From contig RFHL01000584.1 of NCBI GenBank assembly GCA_003696875.1, forward strand, positions 1-6,393: a stretch of 6,393 nt of DNA, written 5' to 3'. Under the pieces are notes generated by a model. The model saw only the letters and a program-made list of their open reading frames with translations, did no database searches and was not told the DNA's origin. The position numbers were made by a program, and so were the translations under genes. This DNA comes from Bacteroidota bacterium (GTDB lineage Bacteria > Bacteroidota > Bacteroidia > J057). Positions within the stretch are counted from its first letter, which is position 1. Every line of letters begins with the position of its first letter. Positions 6,393 through 6,393 of this stretch are shown piece by piece.

Positions 6393-6393
6393 C

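Overview
This 6.4 kb window is GC-rich (roughly 58% by eye) and looks chromosomal. Two genes end in type IX secretion (T9SS) type A sorting domains, one carries SprB-like surface-adhesin repeats, and the starts lack clear Shine-Dalgarno sites. This points to Bacteroidota. The high GC and the style of the surface proteins would fit a Saprospiria/Lewinella-like or another GC-rich lineage, but the exact taxon is inference.

Layout. (1) Positions 2-2503, plus strand: the 3' part of a large secreted protein, with a Gly-Gly-X tract, PKD/Ig-like domains, four Cys-paired SprB-like repeats, an FN3-like domain and a T9SS C-terminal domain. It ends at a strong intrinsic terminator (2530-2556). (2) Positions 2557-2644: a short leader with a possible promoter and a 12-bp perfect-looking hairpin. 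(3) Positions 2645-3811, plus: a lipoprotein with the class C beta-lactamase/serine hydrolase fold whose catalytic motifs are all degraded. (4) Positions 3869-5434, plus: an AbgT-family transporter with the family's key residues intact, ending at a strong terminator (5455-5492). (5) Positions 5509-6087, minus: a YfbR-type HD-domain 5'-deoxynucleotidase, convergent with the transporter. (6) Positions 6129 to the right edge, minus: the C-terminal end of another T9SS-sorted protein, directly upstream of yfbR on the same strand.

How they work together. The lipoprotein and the transporter are 57 bases apart with no terminator between them, so they are probably co-transcribed and may share an envelope role. 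YfbR is a housekeeping nucleotide-pool enzyme. The two T9SS cargo genes are probably independent of the rest. The most unusual item is the apparent pseudoenzyme lipoprotein paired with an AbgT exporter/importer. No RNA genes, CRISPR arrays, insertion sequences or phage genes are visible, and no gene-free stretch exceeds about 150 bases.
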